Below are positions 1-9,022 of a stretch of DNA of 64,000 nt, one piece after another (the first letter of the stretch is position 1; every line of letters begins with the position of its first letter). Origin of the DNA: JBKCUK01 sp046318415 (GTDB lineage Bacteria; Pseudomonadota; Alphaproteobacteria; Caedimonadales; Caedimonadaceae). The stretch lies in contig JBKCUK010000010.1 of the NCBI GenBank assembly GCA_046318415.1, positions 194,555 to 258,554 of the forward strand, in the 5' to 3' direction. The notes below the pieces were generated by a model. The model searched no databases. It saw only the letters and a program-made list of their open reading frames with translations, and was not told where the DNA came from. The translations under genes were made by a program, and so were the position numbers.

Positions 1-160
1 AGTAGTGGTCTTGATGATCCCGAAGGTAGCTGAGCACCTTTAGAATGGCAGCGCGTTCAATCAAGAGCGTCACCTCTCCCAGCACCACCTCATAGCCCGC
101 ACAATCCTTTTTGAAGGTTTTTTGAAGGCTTTTTGCGTAAGACTCAAGCTCTTTTGTCAT
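1..160 (-). CDS. nuoC: NADH-quinone oxidoreductase subunit C, N-terminal part (window edge)
   Basis: The minus strand opens with ATG at 158-160, ten bases past the nuoB stop, and stays open to the window edge (53 codons). The translation begins MTKELESYAKSLQK and runs through GYEVVLGEVTLLIE and LSYLRDHQ. NuoC is the 30-kDa peripheral-arm subunit of respiratory complex I, and its N-terminal region often has this short helical start followed by a strand containing GE(V/L)T. The identification rests mainly on position: nuoA, nuoB and then this gene on one strand with tiny gaps, as in most proteobacteria. The rest of the gene lies outside the window. Confidence 0.85.
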   Translation of the reverse strand, partial: MTKELESYAKSLQKTFKKDCAGYEVVLGEVTLLIERAAILKVLSYLRDHQDHY

Positions 161-169
161 CACTGATCC

Positions 170-685
170 TCACGCCCGCACAATGGTTCGCCGGTGTTGG
201 GTGCGAATTTTTTGCTGCAACAGCAATAACCCGTATAATAGCGCCTCTGCCGAGGGTGGACACCCCGGAACATACACATCAACAGGCACAATCCGATCGC
301 ATCCCCGCACCACCGAATAGGAATAGTGATAATACCCACCGCCATTAGCGCAGGATCCCATGGAAAGCACCCACCGCGGTTCTGGCATTTGATCATAAAC
401 ACGACGCAAGGCGGGCGCCATTTTATTGGTCAGCGTGCCAGCGACGATCATCAGATCGGACTGGCGCGGACTGGGGCGGAAAACCATGCCAAAGCGATCC
501 AAGTCATAACGACTGGCGGCCGAGTGCATCATCTCAACGGCGCAACAGGCAAGACCAAATGTCATGGGCCACATGGAGCCTGCCCGGGCCCAGGCGACCA
601 CATCCTCGATTTTGGTCAACAGATAGCCTCGGTCGGGCAGCTCTTCTTGCAAAGCGCGGGTGACAGGATCTTGTGTTACTCCCAT
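170..685 (-). CDS. nuoB: NADH-quinone oxidoreductase subunit B
   Basis: NuoB (PSST) of complex I, which carries iron-sulfur cluster N2 next to the quinone site on the cytoplasmic arm. The protein shows the cysteine set of the family: the adjacent pair in FGLACCAVEMM, the single Cys in SMGSCANGGG and the single Cys in VPGCPPSAEALL. I place the start at ATG 683-685 (MGVTQDPVTRAL). A longer reading to 757 would run deep into nuoA and has no family support. With this start nuoB is 171 residues, overlaps the nuoA stop by 10 bases, and is probably translationally coupled to it. The C-terminus ends in a basic tail (TQHRRTIVRA). Very sure of the function. Confidence 0.97.
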   Translation of the reverse strand: MGVTQDPVTRALQEELPDRGYLLTKIEDVVAWARAGSMWPMTFGLACCAVEMMHSAASRYDLDRFGMVFRPSPRQSDLMIVAGTLTNKMAPALRRVYDQMPEPRWVLSMGSCANGGGYYHYSYSVVRGCDRIVPVDVYVPGCPPSAEALLYGLLLLQQKIRTQHRRTIVRA

Positions 686-1041
686 TCCAGCGCCCCCTTC
701 TTCCACTCGTAAATAAAGCCCACCGTCAAAATGCCCAGAAAGACCATCATGGACCAAAAACCAAAAAGGCCAATCTCACCAAGGCTTACCGCCCAGGGAA
801 ATAGAAAGGCGATCTCCAGATCAAAAATAATGAATAAAATCGCTACCAGATAAAAGCGCACATCGAACTTGGCGCGCGGATCACCAAAAGAATCAAAACC
901 GCATTCATACTGGGCCAGCTTTTGCACATCGGGCTTTTTAGGCCCGCGCATATAGGCAAGCGCAACCAGAACCAGCGACAAACCGATGGCAATCGCAATA
1001 AAAATTATGATGGGTGCGTACGCCCGGAGTAGCGCTTCCAT
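676..1041 (-). CDS. nuoA: NADH-quinone oxidoreductase subunit A
   Basis: Small membrane subunit of complex I, 121 residues. Three hydrophobic helices can be read (about 9-31, 62-84 and 90-112). The loop between helices 1 and 2 has the family signature KLAQYECGFDSFGDPR, whose Cys-containing YECG motif lies near the quinone cavity. First gene of the visible nuoA-nuoB-nuoC run; its stop overlaps the nuoB start. The 100 bases upstream (1042-1142) must hold the promoter of the operon, since the next gene (ThpR-like) ends at 1143 in the same direction with no obvious terminator. Confidence 0.96.
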   Translation of the reverse strand: MEALLRAYAPIIIFIAIAIGLSLVLVALAYMRGPKKPDVQKLAQYECGFDSFGDPRAKFDVRFYLVAILFIIFDLEIAFLFPWAVSLGEIGLFGFWSMMVFLGILTVGFIYEWKKGALEWE

Positions 1042-1142
1042 AACCGCTTCTCCTCTTTTCCTTTGTTATTATGCCCCTATCATACCTGGATTACGGAGAT
1101 TCTCAATGGGGTACACCGCACCAAGCACAATAATCTTAGACA

Positions 1143-1694
1143 TTAACGCAGATAAAAGCTTCGAATAATTCGATAGTCATCTCCCGCCCGCTCCATCCAG
1201 GCAACGTGATGAACCTTGAATTCGATGGGATGAAAAGGACGCATCATAAATTCCTGACGCAAGGCGGCTTTCATGTCTTCAGGCAAGGCTTTGCGGACAC
1301 TTTGCACTTTGATGTGGGGCAGAAAATCGTAGGTACGATCAAAGTCATAGCGCCCCTCCAAACCCTTGGCCAACAACTCCATGGAGACTTCACGAAGCTG
1401 AGCCATTTCAGATAGCGGCTCAACAGCACCACACAGCGTATTACCGGTGCCAAGGATAATGGGCTTTCTTATAACAGCCTTAAAAACCCGCAACTGGGCA
1501 AGCGGCTTGAAGCATTCCGCCAATAACGGCCGATCTTCACGTTCCAAGTCATGCACGTACCCCAGTGTAATATGAAGATTTTGTTGTTTGACCCAACGCA
1601 CTTGGTCTGGCGGAAAAGGCAGACGTAGCTTTTGTTTAATCTCAAGCTTTGTCGAATCCGATGGCACGATGGCTAAAAAAGCATTTTGCGACAT
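1143..1694 (-). CDS. thpR: 2H phosphoesterase, RNA 2',3'-cyclic phosphodiesterase-like (ThpR/LigT)
   Basis: A 183-residue 2H-superfamily protein, the usual length for ThpR/LigT, which opens 2',3'-cyclic phosphates on RNA in vitro. The first H-x-T signature is intact (H41-I-T43 within NLHITLGYV). The second copy should also be H-x-T/S but reads H127-I-K129 (FLPHIKVQ), so one hydroxyl residue that binds the phosphate is replaced by lysine. The N-terminus FLAIVPSDS fits the first strand of the fold (usually FxAI/L-xP). Neighbours are nuoA downstream and an amidase upstream, with no obvious link. A weakened or altered activity is possible. Confidence 0.8.
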   Translation of the reverse strand: MSQNAFLAIVPSDSTKLEIKQKLRLPFPPDQVRWVKQQNLHITLGYVHDLEREDRPLLAECFKPLAQLRVFKAVIRKPIILGTGNTLCGAVEPLSEMAQLREVSMELLAKGLEGRYDFDRTYDFLPHIKVQSVRKALPEDMKAALRQEFMMRPFHPIEFKVHHVAWMERAGDDYRIIRSFYLR

Positions 1695-1772
1695 GGTTGA
1701 GACTTTATTGTTTTTTATACATCTTAGTCGACTTTTACGCAGCCTCCAAGAATGCGCTTACATGAATAGGAT

Positions 1773-2531
1773 TTAGGCAAGCACGGTGGCGTCTTGAGGA
1801 AAGCTGGAGGCAATCCTCGGCAGCGTTTTGAGGGTTTGTTCACACAAGGCACCACTGACAGCATTTTGTACAAAACGCATTTGAAAAGCCCGCACAACAG
1901 CTTCTGTGTGGGCGCAAAGAATACCCGTTTGGGGCACTTGATAGCCAATCTTCGCAAGAAGCGCTTGGGCCTCTATCAGATCTGGTAGCCTCAACATGGC
2001 GTCAGCCTGAGGGGTGATCATCGTCGTTTGTAGGCCCACACCAGCCTCTGCAAGCCGCTGCCAGGGAAAGTGTTCACCAGGATCAGATTTACGGGTAGGC
2101 GCGATGTCGGAATGCCCGACAATATTATGCGCGGGAATCGAATAGCGCTCGATCAAGCCACGGCTTAAAGCAATTATGCTCTCGATCTGGGCTTCTCTAT
2201 AAGGCACCCGGGGTGTGACATCATGCCCTGGGTTCACTACCTCGATACCAATAGAAGAGCCGTTTAGTGATGTGCGCCCGCGCCACGCGCTTTTACCCGC
2301 ATGCCACGCCCGATTTTGATCATCCACCAGTTGATAGATACGGCCATCAAGGTCGATGACATAATGGGCACTCACGCGCCCCAGAGGATTGTGAGGATCG
2401 CATAAAATCTCAATGCTGCGCTCAAAATCCACAGCCGTGTAGTGTAACACCAGCATATCAATAGTGCTTCCTGGGGGGCGATCATCGAAATTGGGAGAGC
2501 AGTAGCGGCGATCAATCTGAAGGCTTTGCAT
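1773..2531 (-). CDS. N-acetylmuramoyl-L-alanine amidase (AmiD/AmpD family) with peptidoglycan-binding domain
   Basis: Amidase_2-type zinc amidase, 252 residues, that cleaves the amide bond between MurNAc or anhydro-MurNAc and L-Ala. Probable zinc ligands are H30 (MLVLHYT), H140 (IVGHSDIAPTRKSDPG) and D150, with K148 as the usual catalytic lysine. The remaining signatures SIGIEVVNPG and AWHAGKSAW are also present. Residues about 186-240 look like a C-terminal peptidoglycan-binding three-helix domain (LLAKIGYQVP ... VVRAFQMRF), as in AmiD. There is no signal peptide or lipobox, so it resembles a cytoplasmic cell-wall recycling enzyme in location but AmiD in architecture. The start lies 9 bases after the dnaE stop, so the two are probably co-transcribed. 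Confidence 0.92.
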   Translation of the reverse strand: MQSLQIDRRYCSPNFDDRPPGSTIDMLVLHYTAVDFERSIEILCDPHNPLGRVSAHYVIDLDGRIYQLVDDQNRAWHAGKSAWRGRTSLNGSSIGIEVVNPGHDVTPRVPYREAQIESIIALSRGLIERYSIPAHNIVGHSDIAPTRKSDPGEHFPWQRLAEAGVGLQTTMITPQADAMLRLPDLIEAQALLAKIGYQVPQTGILCAHTEAVVRAFQMRFVQNAVSGALCEQTLKTLPRIASSFPQDATVLA

Positions 2532-2540
2532 CGTGCTCTC

Positions 2541-5500
2541 CTATTGCAGTTCGCGGACGTTCACCACACCTGGGATACGCGCCATCATTTCACGCATTTC
2601 CACCCCAATCACATACCGGCCGGGCAAGGCCAAGCTGACCTTACGGCCATTTTGCGGCAAAAGCGACACTTGTATGACATGTTTGCCCTTGGGTGCCGCG
2701 CTCAGCAACATACGAATTTTATCAAACGCATCTTGGCTCACAACTTCGAGATCTAAAATCGAAGGGGCAGCCGCCAACACATCATCAAGAGGTGCAAGCT
2801 CTTGCACCGTCAGGCGTAAGTTTTCATCCTCCACACGACCTGCCACCCGCATGAAGAGGGTGGCCCCTGCCTCGATGCGTTCCCGATTACGGTTATAGGC
2901 TTCTGAAAACACAGTGACTTCAAAAACCCCTGCGGCATCGGAAAGGGTCACAAAGGCAAAGCGATTACCCGCCTTGCTGAGGCGTTCTTTTTTGGCAATC
3001 ACCACGCCTGCCACGGCCAGGACACTTCCCTCATGACGACGAAAATGGGTTTGCAAAACCGTACTTGGGTGCAAATGCAGCTTCTCAAGGGAGCTTCCGT
3101 AGGCATCCAAAGGATGGGAAGAGAGATAAAAACCCACAGCATCAAACTCACGCTGCAGCGCTTCTAAGTGACGCCAGGAATCCACATCCGGAAGCTTTAC
3201 TTGGGTTACGGGCGTCTCAGCGCCCCCAAAAAGATTTACCTGATTGTTGGCGCTCTCAGCGATCGCCTCGCCCACAAAGCGCAACACCAAATCAAGGGAT
3301 GCAGAAAGCTGCGCGCGATTTGAATTGAGGGTGTCAAAAGCACCTGCAGCAATGAGGTTTTCCAGCAAACGCCGATTCACCACCCGGCTATCAAGACGTC
3401 GTGCAAAATCTATAATATCCGTAAAGGGTCCATTTTTTTCCCGTTCAGCTACCATCTGATCAATGGCTGCTGCGCCCACGTTTTTGATGGCGGCGAGAGC
3501 ATAGCGCACGCACAAAGCACCGTCTTCATCTTGCTCAACACGGAATTCAGAGAAACTCTTATTTACATCAGGCGGCAGCAGCTTAATCTGCAACCGTTGC
3601 AGTTCCTGACGGAACAAATTGAGTTTATCCGTACTGGACATATCGTAGGTCATGGTCGCTGCCAAAAACTCGACCGGATAGTTGGCTTTCAGATAGGCCG
3701 TTTGGTAGGCAATCAAGGCATAGGGCGCCGAGTGACACTTGTTAAAGCCGTAACCTGCGAACTTGGCCATGGATTCAAAGATTTGCGAGGCAACGGCCTT
3801 ATCCACACCATTCTTCACCGCGCCGTTGACGAACAACTCCTGCTGCGCGTCCATTTCGCTTTTAATCTTTTTACCCATGGCCCGGCGGAGCAAGTCTGCG
3901 CCGCCCAGGGTATATCCCCCCATGACCTGGGCAATCTGCATCACCTGTTCCTGGTAAACCATCACACCGAAGGTCTCTTTTAAGATCTCTTCCAGCATGG
4001 GGTGCGCATAGGTCACGGCCTCGTGGCCATGCTTACATGCCAAATAGCGCGGAATATCGTCCATGGGCCCTGGTCGATAAAGGGCAACGAGGGCAATTAC
4101 TTCTTCAAAGCGATCCGGCTGCAGACGCCGCACCACATCCCGCATCCCCGCACTTTCAAGCTGGAACACGCCCATGGTCTCCACCCGCTGCAGCATTTCA
4201 AAGGTCTTTTGATCGTCCAACGGGATGGTTGAAATATCGATCTTGATCCCACGATCCGCCAGCATATCTATCGTGCGTTGAATGATGGTCAGGGTCTTCA
4301 GACCCAAAAAGTCGAATTTCACCAACCCCGCCGTTTCAACATCCTTCATGTTGAACTGGGTTGCTGGTAAGGCTGACTTGCCGTCGTGATATAAGGGCAC
4401 TAACTCGTCCAAAGGCTTTGAGCCAATGACCACACCGGCTGCGTGGGTCGAGGCATGGCGGTAAAGACCCTCAAGCTTCATGCCCATATCCAGAAGCTTT
4501 GCCACTGTGGGATCGTTTTGCTGCTCTTGACGCAGCATGGGATCTTGCTCAAGGGCCTGCTCAAGGGTCACCGGATTGGCGGGATTGTTGGGCACCATTT
4601 TGCACAGGCGATCCACCTGGCCATAGGGCATGCCAAGTACGCGTCCCACATCGCGCAGCACCGCCCGCGCCTGCAACTTACCGAAAGTAATGATTTGTGC
4701 AACCCGGTCAGCACCATAGCGTTGACTGACATACGCGATCACCTCATCGCGACGATCTTGGCAGAAGTCCACGTCAAAGTCGGGCATGGAGACGCGCTCT
4801 GGGTTCAAAAAGCGCTCAAACAGCAGCCCTAAACGGATGGGATCGATGTCGGTAATGGTCAGAGCCCAGGCCACCAGCGATCCCGCGCCCGAACCACGCC
4901 CTGGACCTACGGGTATGGTTTGGGCTTTTGCCCACTTAATGAAGTCGGCAACGATCAGGTAGTAACCGCTGTATCCCATGCGGGTGATCACATCCAACTC
5001 ACGCTCTAATCGCTGAACGTAAGTCTCACGGGTTTTGGCCACCTCCTCTTGGGTCATATCGGGGGTGAGGACATGCTGAAGACGCGCCTCTAAGCCCACT
5101 GTGGCTTGGGCACGCAGCTCGTGATCCTCGCCATGCTCGCAAGGGAACGACGGCAGCATCGGTTTTTGCGGCGTCAACATATAGGCGCAACGCTGCGCGA
5201 TCACCACCGTATTGTGCAAGGCCTCGGGCAAGTCAGCGAATAAGCGCTGCATCTCTTCCACTGAGCGCAAGCGATTGTTGGGACTGACCCGCCGACGATC
5301 TTCTTCAACCACATAGCGGCCGCTGGCAATACAAAGCAAAGCATCGTGGGCCGCATACATGTCTTCGTCGGCAAAAAACGCTTCGTTGGTCGCCACCAAT
5401 GGGACCCCGAACGTATCGGCTAAGTCAAGCACTTGAGCTTCAAGGCGGCGTTCTTGGGGAATGCCTAAACGACTGACTTCTAAATAATAACGATCGCCGA

Positions 5501-6038
5501 ATACATCAAGGTAGGCTTTTAATGCAGCTTCCGCAGCGGCCCTTTGCCCTTGAAGCAAATGGTGACCAACAGCGCCATCACGGCCGCCACTTAAGGCAAT
5601 AAGGTCGTCACCCCATTGCTGTAAGGCCTCAAAAGGCACGTGTAACTCGGCGCCCTCCAATTGCTGCACATACATGGCGCTGACCAGCTTCAGCAGATTT
5701 TGATAGCCGCGCTGACTTTTAGCCAACAGCACAAGGGTATCAAGGGGTCTAGGGGATGAGGCCATACTTAAGCGATTATCTCGCAGCCTTGGATCTCCTT
5801 TAGGCGGCGTGATCTTAAGGGTGCACCCCAAAATAGGCTGAATACCAGCACTGGCAGCTGCCATAGAAAACTCAACGGCACCAAAGAGATTATTTGTGTC
5901 GGTGAGAGCAACGGCCGGCATATGGCGCTTGTGGCAGAGCTTGACGAGATCCTTAACCTTAATCGCCCCCTCAGCCAGAGAATAGGCCGAATGGACCCTT
6001 AAATGCACAAAAGGAATCGAAGAATTTACGCTACGCAT
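2541..6038 (-). CDS. dnaE: DNA polymerase III subunit alpha
   Basis: Replicative polymerase catalytic subunit, 1165 residues from ATG 6036-6038 (MRSVNSSIPFVHLRVHSAYS). An upstream GTG at 6074 is in frame but adds a segment without family character. Order of domains: N-terminal PHP domain (HLRVHSAYSLAEG; ALTDTNNLFG), palm with the catalytic acidic motif PDFDVDFCQDRRDEV, PGRGSGAGSLVAW, fingers with GYGFNKCHSAPYALIAYQTAYLK, tandem HhH, and a C-terminal OB fold (VAGVVIAKKERLSKAGNRFAF). In many alphaproteobacteria dnaE follows proS-lolC-lolD directly; here a plus-strand accessory gene sits between lolD and dnaE. Downstream amidase gene is probably in the same transcript. Confidence 0.98.
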   Translation of the reverse strand: MRSVNSSIPFVHLRVHSAYSLAEGAIKVKDLVKLCHKRHMPAVALTDTNNLFGAVEFSMAAASAGIQPILGCTLKITPPKGDPRLRDNRLSMASSPRPLDTLVLLAKSQRGYQNLLKLVSAMYVQQLEGAELHVPFEALQQWGDDLIALSGGRDGAVGHHLLQGQRAAAEAALKAYLDVFGDRYYLEVSRLGIPQERRLEAQVLDLADTFGVPLVATNEAFFADEDMYAAHDALLCIASGRYVVEEDRRRVSPNNRLRSVEEMQRLFADLPEALHNTVVIAQRCAYMLTPQKPMLPSFPCEHGEDHELRAQATVGLEARLQHVLTPDMTQEEVAKTRETYVQRLERELDVITRMGYSGYYLIVADFIKWAKAQTIPVGPGRGSGAGSLVAWALTITDIDPIRLGLLFERFLNPERVSMPDFDVDFCQDRRDEVIAYVSQRYGADRVAQIITFGKLQARAVLRDVGRVLGMPYGQVDRLCKMVPNNPANPVTLEQALEQDPMLRQEQQNDPTVAKLLDMGMKLEGLYRHASTHAAGVVIGSKPLDELVPLYHDGKSALPATQFNMKDVETAGLVKFDFLGLKTLTIIQRTIDMLADRGIKIDISTIPLDDQKTFEMLQRVETMGVFQLESAGMRDVVRRLQPDRFEEVIALVALYRPGPMDDIPRYLACKHGHEAVTYAHPMLEEILKETFGVMVYQEQVMQIAQVMGGYTLGGADLLRRAMGKKIKSEMDAQQELFVNGAVKNGVDKAVASQIFESMAKFAGYGFNKCHSAPYALIAYQTAYLKANYPVEFLAATMTYDMSSTDKLNLFRQELQRLQIKLLPPDVNKSFSEFRVEQDEDGALCVRYALAAIKNVGAAAIDQMVAEREKNGPFTDIIDFARRLDSRVVNRRLLENLIAAGAFDTLNSNRAQLSASLDLVLRFVGEAIAESANNQVNLFGGAETPVTQVKLPDVDSWRHLEALQREFDAVGFYLSSHPLDAYGSSLEKLHLHPSTVLQTHFRRHEGSVLAVAGVVIAKKERLSKAGNRFAFVTLSDAAGVFEVTVFSEAYNRNRERIEAGATLFMRVAGRVEDENLRLTVQELAPLDDVLAAAPSILDLEVVSQDAFDKIRMLLSAAPKGKHVIQVSLLPQNGRKVSLALPGRYVIGVEMREMMARIPGVVNVRELQ

Positions 6039-6248
6039 GGGGCCTACTTTAGCCCCGTTATCACGCAATGTCACGGCTGTTTCGAGGGGAAAATAACCCC
6101 GCTCTATCTGGCTAGCTGGCCGGGCTCTTGGGAAGATGTTGTGAATTCTCTCTTTTTTAAACTCCCATCCCCTTTGTAGCCCGATTAGCCTTGAAAAATA
6201 TCACAATTACCAATGTGGGAAGTTGTGCTTTCACAGGGAGAAAAAACA

Positions 6249-8273
6249 ATGAAATCACAGGACCAAAACAACCCAAAAGTCGAGTATGCAGCAGCACACT
6301 TAGAGAAAACTCTTTCACGAATGATGAAAGTAGCTTTTTTGGGGACAGCTCTTCTCAGTGGGACAGCCTACGCCAGCGAAAAGTTCGAGCGGGAAAAAGA
6401 AGAACCTTTCCTTCTCAGCCCGCATCTTTCGGAAGATTCGGATTTCCTTGAATTGAGGGCGCTACAGTATGAAGACACGCTGCCCATGCGCCCCTTTTTT
6501 CATGACTATGAGCCCATCCAACGTGTAGAGCAGTATAGCACCGTTGATGGTGAAGGAACTGTTGCCCACGCTTTGGTCAATGTACCCATCCTTCACCAGG
6601 TTGACTTTTTTCCGTTTTTCTCATTAACAAAGCGCCTTGAGGATGTGAGCAATATCAAGGTGCTTCCCGATCAAATTTTAGATCTTTGCGCAGCCCAGGG
6701 AATAACTTTGCGGCCGGAGAAAATCGAATTATTTCACGTATTACAGGAACACAAGCCAAACCTTATCCTCTATCCCCACTATTGGCTTTTCCCTGGCACG
6801 CCACGTAGTAGTACGGATCCTTTTCACCATGAGACCGACATCCTAACCCTTGTGGTCGGCCGCGGCATCAATAAAGGTGTCACCATCGGCGGCGGCGCCG
6901 CTCTTCATCAAAAAGCCATCATCAAAAATCAGACTGAGGATTACGGACCAACGATGATTGCAAGCTTACTTGAGCCAAGTCGCGAAATCACCGGCCTCCA
7001 GGCAGAGCCCATTACAGAGTTCTGGTCTGTCATCTATCATAAAGCAGAGCAAAGGGCGGCGGTTACCCTTCACACCATTGCTGAGACCGGACACCTTCTC
7101 GAGCATTATAACCATATGTGGCACAGCTTACCCTACACCCCTGAAGTTGCAGAAGTGTTTACATCCTGCACCGAAACCAATTTTTTAAGTCTGATGCACA
7201 AACAAGATTATCTGAAAATTCAGGAAGATCTTAAAGATGGTAAGATCATGCATGCAATGGACTTATTGCCGGGGTTGCTTGGCAAAAAGAAGGCCAAACC
7301 AAGCGGTTTTATTGTTGATCATGACACAGCTTGGACCAATCCCGGAATCAAAGATAATACCCCCACAAGCGGAAATGGTGAGGTCAAATACCAACTGGAT
7401 CTGGATATCCATTCGATTTTGAAGGCTGATCCGCGCCATGTGCAAATAACTTTTCTTGGCGCCAAAGGAAGAGGAAAAGATTATGTAACGACCGTTTCTG
7501 TCTATGGTAACAGCGATAACTATCGGGGCTATCAAGACATCCCCCTGGGTCGTTTGCGCGTCGTGAATGATGGGGCAAACGCCAGAAAAGAAGACGTTGT
7601 TGAATTCACCAGCCTTATCGTTCCCCAGTATGCGATAGAAGAACTCTCTCCTTATGACAAGCTTGCCATGACGTTCACGCTTGATAACTGCAATGACGCC
7701 AGCTCAGCATTTGGCTTTGAAGCAATGAAATTCAGCTTTCTGGATGAATTGCCTCAAGACTACAGCCCCAACAGCGTCTTAGTAGCCAAAAGGGATTATG
7801 AAGTCACCAAACCGGGAGCAGGCCTCGCTTTTTGTGGTGAGGGATGGTGGCACTTCCCTGAAGATGTAAAAAATTGGGGCACGGGAAAGTCAGCAAGACT
7901 GCACCTAAATCTATCGGCGCTCAACCCGCACAAAGAACTCAGCCTTAGCTTTGACACCTTAGCGTTCGTGCACAATGGTCATACGCAGGTCCTTTCGTTT
8001 AGGATTAATAGTGAAGACCCATCTTATTACAGAGGGTTAAAAATCATGAGCGATGGAAAACTCATTAAAAATAATAAAATCAGCTATAATGGATCTAACA
8101 ACAACAAGAGGGTAACTCTAAAATTTTGCCCCCATATCCTACGAATTGGCAATTTCAATGAAGGCGTTTTGAAGCTTGATTTTATCTATCCCGAATCCAT
8201 CTCACCGAGCCTTTTTGATATACCGGACACACGACATCTAGGCGTTGCATTAACTAACATCCGCGCTGACTAA
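6249..8273 (+). CDS. Secreted protein of unknown function, possible two-domain beta-rich C-terminal half
   Basis: A 674-residue product. I chose ATG 6249 because a CAGGGAG ribosome-binding site lies about 9 bases upstream; the in-frame ATG at 6213 has none. A Sec signal with an unusually long n-region ends near AYASEKF (hydrophobic core MKVAFLGTALLSGTAY). The mid part has a glycine-rich stretch (VVGRGINKGVTIGGGAALH). After about residue 375 there are two stretches of alternating strands (LDLDIHSILKADPRHVQITF ... and LHLNLSALNPHKELSLSFD ...) that align loosely with each other and could be two beta-sandwich domains; this is inference. No known family recognised. It interrupts the lolD-dnaE neighbourhood and is transcribed the other way, which points to later insertion. 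A terminator follows at 8298. Confidence 0.8.
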   Translation: MKSQDQNNPKVEYAAAHLEKTLSRMMKVAFLGTALLSGTAYASEKFEREKEEPFLLSPHLSEDSDFLELRALQYEDTLPMRPFFHDYEPIQRVEQYSTVDGEGTVAHALVNVPILHQVDFFPFFSLTKRLEDVSNIKVLPDQILDLCAAQGITLRPEKIELFHVLQEHKPNLILYPHYWLFPGTPRSSTDPFHHETDILTLVVGRGINKGVTIGGGAALHQKAIIKNQTEDYGPTMIASLLEPSREITGLQAEPITEFWSVIYHKAEQRAAVTLHTIAETGHLLEHYNHMWHSLPYTPEVAEVFTSCTETNFLSLMHKQDYLKIQEDLKDGKIMHAMDLLPGLLGKKKAKPSGFIVDHDTAWTNPGIKDNTPTSGNGEVKYQLDLDIHSILKADPRHVQITFLGAKGRGKDYVTTVSVYGNSDNYRGYQDIPLGRLRVVNDGANARKEDVVEFTSLIVPQYAIEELSPYDKLAMTFTLDNCNDASSAFGFEAMKFSFLDELPQDYSPNSVLVAKRDYEVTKPGAGLAFCGEGWWHFPEDVKNWGTGKSARLHLNLSALNPHKELSLSFDTLAFVHNGHTQVLSFRINSEDPSYYRGLKIMSDGKLIKNNKISYNGSNNNKRVTLKFCPHILRIGNFNEGVLKLDFIYPESISPSLFDIPDTRHLGVALTNIRAD

Positions 8274-8297
8274 AGGATTTCGCCTTAGGATATAAGC

Positions 8298-8326
8298 AAA
8301 GCGGCGCCCGGCCGCTTTACTCTTTT
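8298..8326 (+). terminator. Rho-independent terminator after the secreted gene
   Basis: Perfect 8-bp stem AAAGCGGC / GCCGCTTT with loop GCCCG, followed by ACTCTTTTCC. It lies 25 bases after the stop of the plus-strand gene and 22 bases before the end of lolD, so it probably serves the plus-strand gene and may weakly stop the opposing lolD transcript. Confidence 0.8.
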
Positions 8327-8347
8327 CCTAGGATGATAACGAAGCCC

Positions 8348-9022
8348 TTAGATCAAAAGACCACCATGCAATGTCACAATGCGATCCATACGTTTAGCGA
8401 GATCTGGATTGTGGGTTGCAATCAATGCGGCCATGCCTTTTTCCCGCGTAAGGGTCATCAGCTCTCGAAAGACAACTTCAGAGGTGGCTTCATCCAAGTT
8501 TCCCGTGGGCTCGTCTGCCAACAGCAACTTAGGGTCATTGGCGATGGCCCGCAAAATGGCCACCCGCTGTTGCTCGCCACCGGAAAGCTGGGAGGGCCTG
8601 TGATGTTCTCTGGAGGCAAGACCCAAGGTTGCCAAGAGATGACGTGCCTTTGCGGAGGCGCCCTTCTCGCCAACACCGCCGATCATCTGGGGCAGCAGAA
8701 TATTTTCAAGGGCGGTAAATTCCGGCAGCAAGTGATGAAATTGATAGACAAAACCAATGTCGCGCCCACGAAGGGCCGTTGCTTGATGGTCTTTGCGTGC
8801 CGCCACTTTGCGACCATGCAGCCAAATTTCACCCGAGGAAGGAGGTTCAAGTAAGCCTGCAATTTGCAGCAATGTTGACTTACCAGCACCCGAAGAGCCT
8901 ACCAGAGCCACCACCTCGCCCGCATGGATCTGCAGGTTAATGCCACGCAGCACCTCAAGCGTATGGCCACCCTGCACAAAGCTGCGCTTAATATCTTTTA
9001 AGTCAAGAATAGGTTTACTCAT
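8348..9022 (-). CDS. lolD: Lipoprotein-releasing ABC transporter ATP-binding protein
   Basis: ATPase of the LolCDE complex that extracts outer-membrane lipoproteins from the inner membrane. Walker A GSSGAGKST, signature LSGGEQQR, Walker B LLLADEPTG and the H-loop IATHNP are all visible. I start at MSKPILDLKDI (ATG 9020-9022); this overlaps the upstream permease stop by 8 bases, and the longer reading to 9082 lies inside that gene. Length is then 224 residues, as usual. Last gene of proS-lolC-lolD. The Lol system matters here because the window encodes at least one lipoprotein (35.0-36.6 kb). Confidence 0.95.
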   Translation of the reverse strand: MSKPILDLKDIKRSFVQGGHTLEVLRGINLQIHAGEVVALVGSSGAGKSTLLQIAGLLEPPSSGEIWLHGRKVAARKDHQATALRGRDIGFVYQFHHLLPEFTALENILLPQMIGGVGEKGASAKARHLLATLGLASREHHRPSQLSGGEQQRVAILRAIANDPKLLLADEPTGNLDEATSEVVFRELMTLTREKGMAALIATHNPDLAKRMDRIVTLHGGLLI

